Below are positions 6,060 through 6,925 of a stretch of DNA of 6,925 bases, one piece after another; position 1 is the first letter of the stretch, and the number at the start of each line of letters is the position of its first letter. The stretch comes from Pseudomonadota bacterium (lineage in GTDB: Bacteria; Pseudomonadota; Alphaproteobacteria; Rhodospirillales; Casp-alpha2): positions 1-6,925 of the forward strand of contig JADFNT010000091.1 in the NCBI GenBank assembly GCA_022563215.1, read 5' to 3'. The position numbers and the translations under genes were made by a program. The notes beneath the pieces were generated by a model that saw only the letters and a program-made list of their open reading frames with translations, had not been told where the DNA came from and did not search any database.

Positions 6060-6925
6060 TCAACGCCGCACGTCCGGCACCGTCGTCAACAACGCCAGGC
6101 CGATGGTTAAAAATACCAGGATCGTCGCCATGCCGGCGCGCTGGCTTGCGAACGCCACCGTCACCCAGGCCAGCACCGCCGGTCCCAGAAACGACGTCGC
6201 CTTGCCCGAAAGCGCGTAAAGCCCGAACATCTCGGTCGTCATCTCCGGCGGCGCCAGGCGCGCCATCAATGACCGGCTGGCCGCCTGCGCCGGGCCGACG
6301 AAGATGCCGAGGGGAAGTGCTACGGCCCAGAACAGCGCCTTTCCCTCGACCAATACCAGCGCCGTTCCCAAAACCAATAGCCCGCCAACGGCGATCATGA
6401 TCGTGCGTTTCGGACCGATCCAGTCATCGATCCAGGCAAACGCCGCCGCGCCCAGGCCGGCGGTAAGGTTGATGGCGATGCCGAACAGGATCAGTTCCGA
6501 GAAATCCATGCCGAAGGTGCCGGCGGCATAGATACCGCCGAAGGCGAAAAGCGTGTTCAGCCCCTCGGCGTACATCATGTGGGCGATCAGAAAGCGGACG
6601 ATATGGGCGTAGTCGCGGACCCGGCGTAGCGTGTCGATGAGCGTTTCACGGCCGCGCCGGAAGGCTTCCTTGAGCCGTAGCCCGCGCGAAGGCGTGTCGG
6701 GAGTCCACAGGAACATCGGCACCGCGAACACCGCCATCCACACCGCCACCAAGGGCCCCGTCGCGCGCAGGTGTTCGGCGCTGTCCTTATCCAGTCCGAA
6801 CAAGGGTGTCTCGGTCTGAACGAACGCCACCAGGGTCAGGGCCAAACACACAAGGCCGCCGGCGTATCCCAGCCCCCAGCCCCAGCCCGAAAGCCGCCCG
6901 ATGCGGTCCTTGCCGACCAAGTCCG
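6060..6925 (-). CDS. UMF1 (Atg22-like) family MFS transporter, C-terminal part
   Basis: Inner-membrane permease of the major facilitator superfamily; the reading frame is still open at the right edge, so the N-terminal membrane segments and the start lie outside the window. About 288 codons are visible. The group signature SGWGWGLGYAGG lies at about residues 11-22 of the stretch beginning at 6920, then hydrophobic segments at about 15-34, 54-72, 108-131, 141-163, 172-191, 196-215, 238-257 and 262-281. A loop motif DDWIGPKR (165-172) and the conserved GPAQAASRSLMARL block followed by FGLYALSGK (232-240) match UMF1 proteins. The substrate of most bacterial members is unknown; members of the wider family include the yeast vacuolar amino acid effluxer Atg22. 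Its TGA is 13 bases before the isomerase start, so it probably heads or belongs to the same transcript. Confidence 0.85.
   Translation of the reverse strand, partial: DLVGKDRIGRLSGWGWGLGYAGGLVCLALTLVAFVQTETPLFGLDKDSAEHLRATGPLVAVWMAVFAVPMFLWTPDTPSRGLRLKEAFRRGRETLIDTLRRVRDYAHIVRFLIAHMMYAEGLNTLFAFGGIYAAGTFGMDFSELILFGIAINLTAGLGAAAFAWIDDWIGPKRTIMIAVGGLLVLGTALVLVEGKALFWAVALPLGIFVGPAQAASRSLMARLAPPEMTTEMFGLYALSGKATSFLGPAVLAWVTVAFASQRAGMATILVFLTIGLALLTTVPDVRR

Noticed and set aside
5360..6400. 346-codon plus-strand frame opposite the isomerase and permease
   Set aside because: The product shows no domain and turns into a Pro/Arg/Ser-rich string; the opposite strand encodes two recognisable proteins.

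Overview
The high-GC composition, the dense gene packing with very short spacers, and the kinds of genes present suggest a chromosomal segment of an alphaproteobacterium, perhaps a Rhodospirillales-type organism. That placement is an inference from protein style and base composition; there is no rRNA or other taxonomic marker in the window. There are no tRNAs, CRISPR arrays, insertion sequences or long non-coding stretches. The largest gap without a gene is the 89 bases between the first two genes.

Plus strand, 1-3653: a full-length membrane-bound nucleotide-sugar 4,6-dehydratase of the WbpM/PglF/CapD type (43-1977), which makes a keto-deoxy sugar nucleotide for surface polysaccharide or glycan. 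After an 89-base spacer with two overlapping perfect palindromes, a TTGACG box and a strong Shine-Dalgarno, purH follows (2067-3653), the bifunctional enzyme for the last two steps of IMP synthesis.

Minus strand, 6925-3664, converging on purH with only 10 bases between the stop codons: a tightly packed run of four genes read right to left. They are the C-terminal part of a UMF1-type MFS permease (cut by the window edge), a GmhA-like SIS-domain sugar-phosphate isomerase (TTG start), a predicted lipoprotein carrying a PagL-like lipid A deacylase domain, and a metallo-beta-lactamase-fold lactonase of the N-acyl homoserine lactonase family. Spacers are 13, 28 and 2 bases, which suggests one transcript.

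The dehydratase, the isomerase and the PagL-like protein all point to cell-envelope glycan and lipid A chemistry. The most notable observations are: (i) a one-base frameshift at a run of seven G/C in the lactonase gene, separating a recognisable N-terminus from the rest; (ii) a PagL-like domain tethered to a lipobox and a long linker, with Thr where the catalytic Ser should be, in a gene of clearly lower GC than its neighbours; (iii) an isomerase with two changed metal-site residues. I found no clear evidence of a wholly new system; the four-gene minus-strand cluster is the best candidate for an undescribed functional association.
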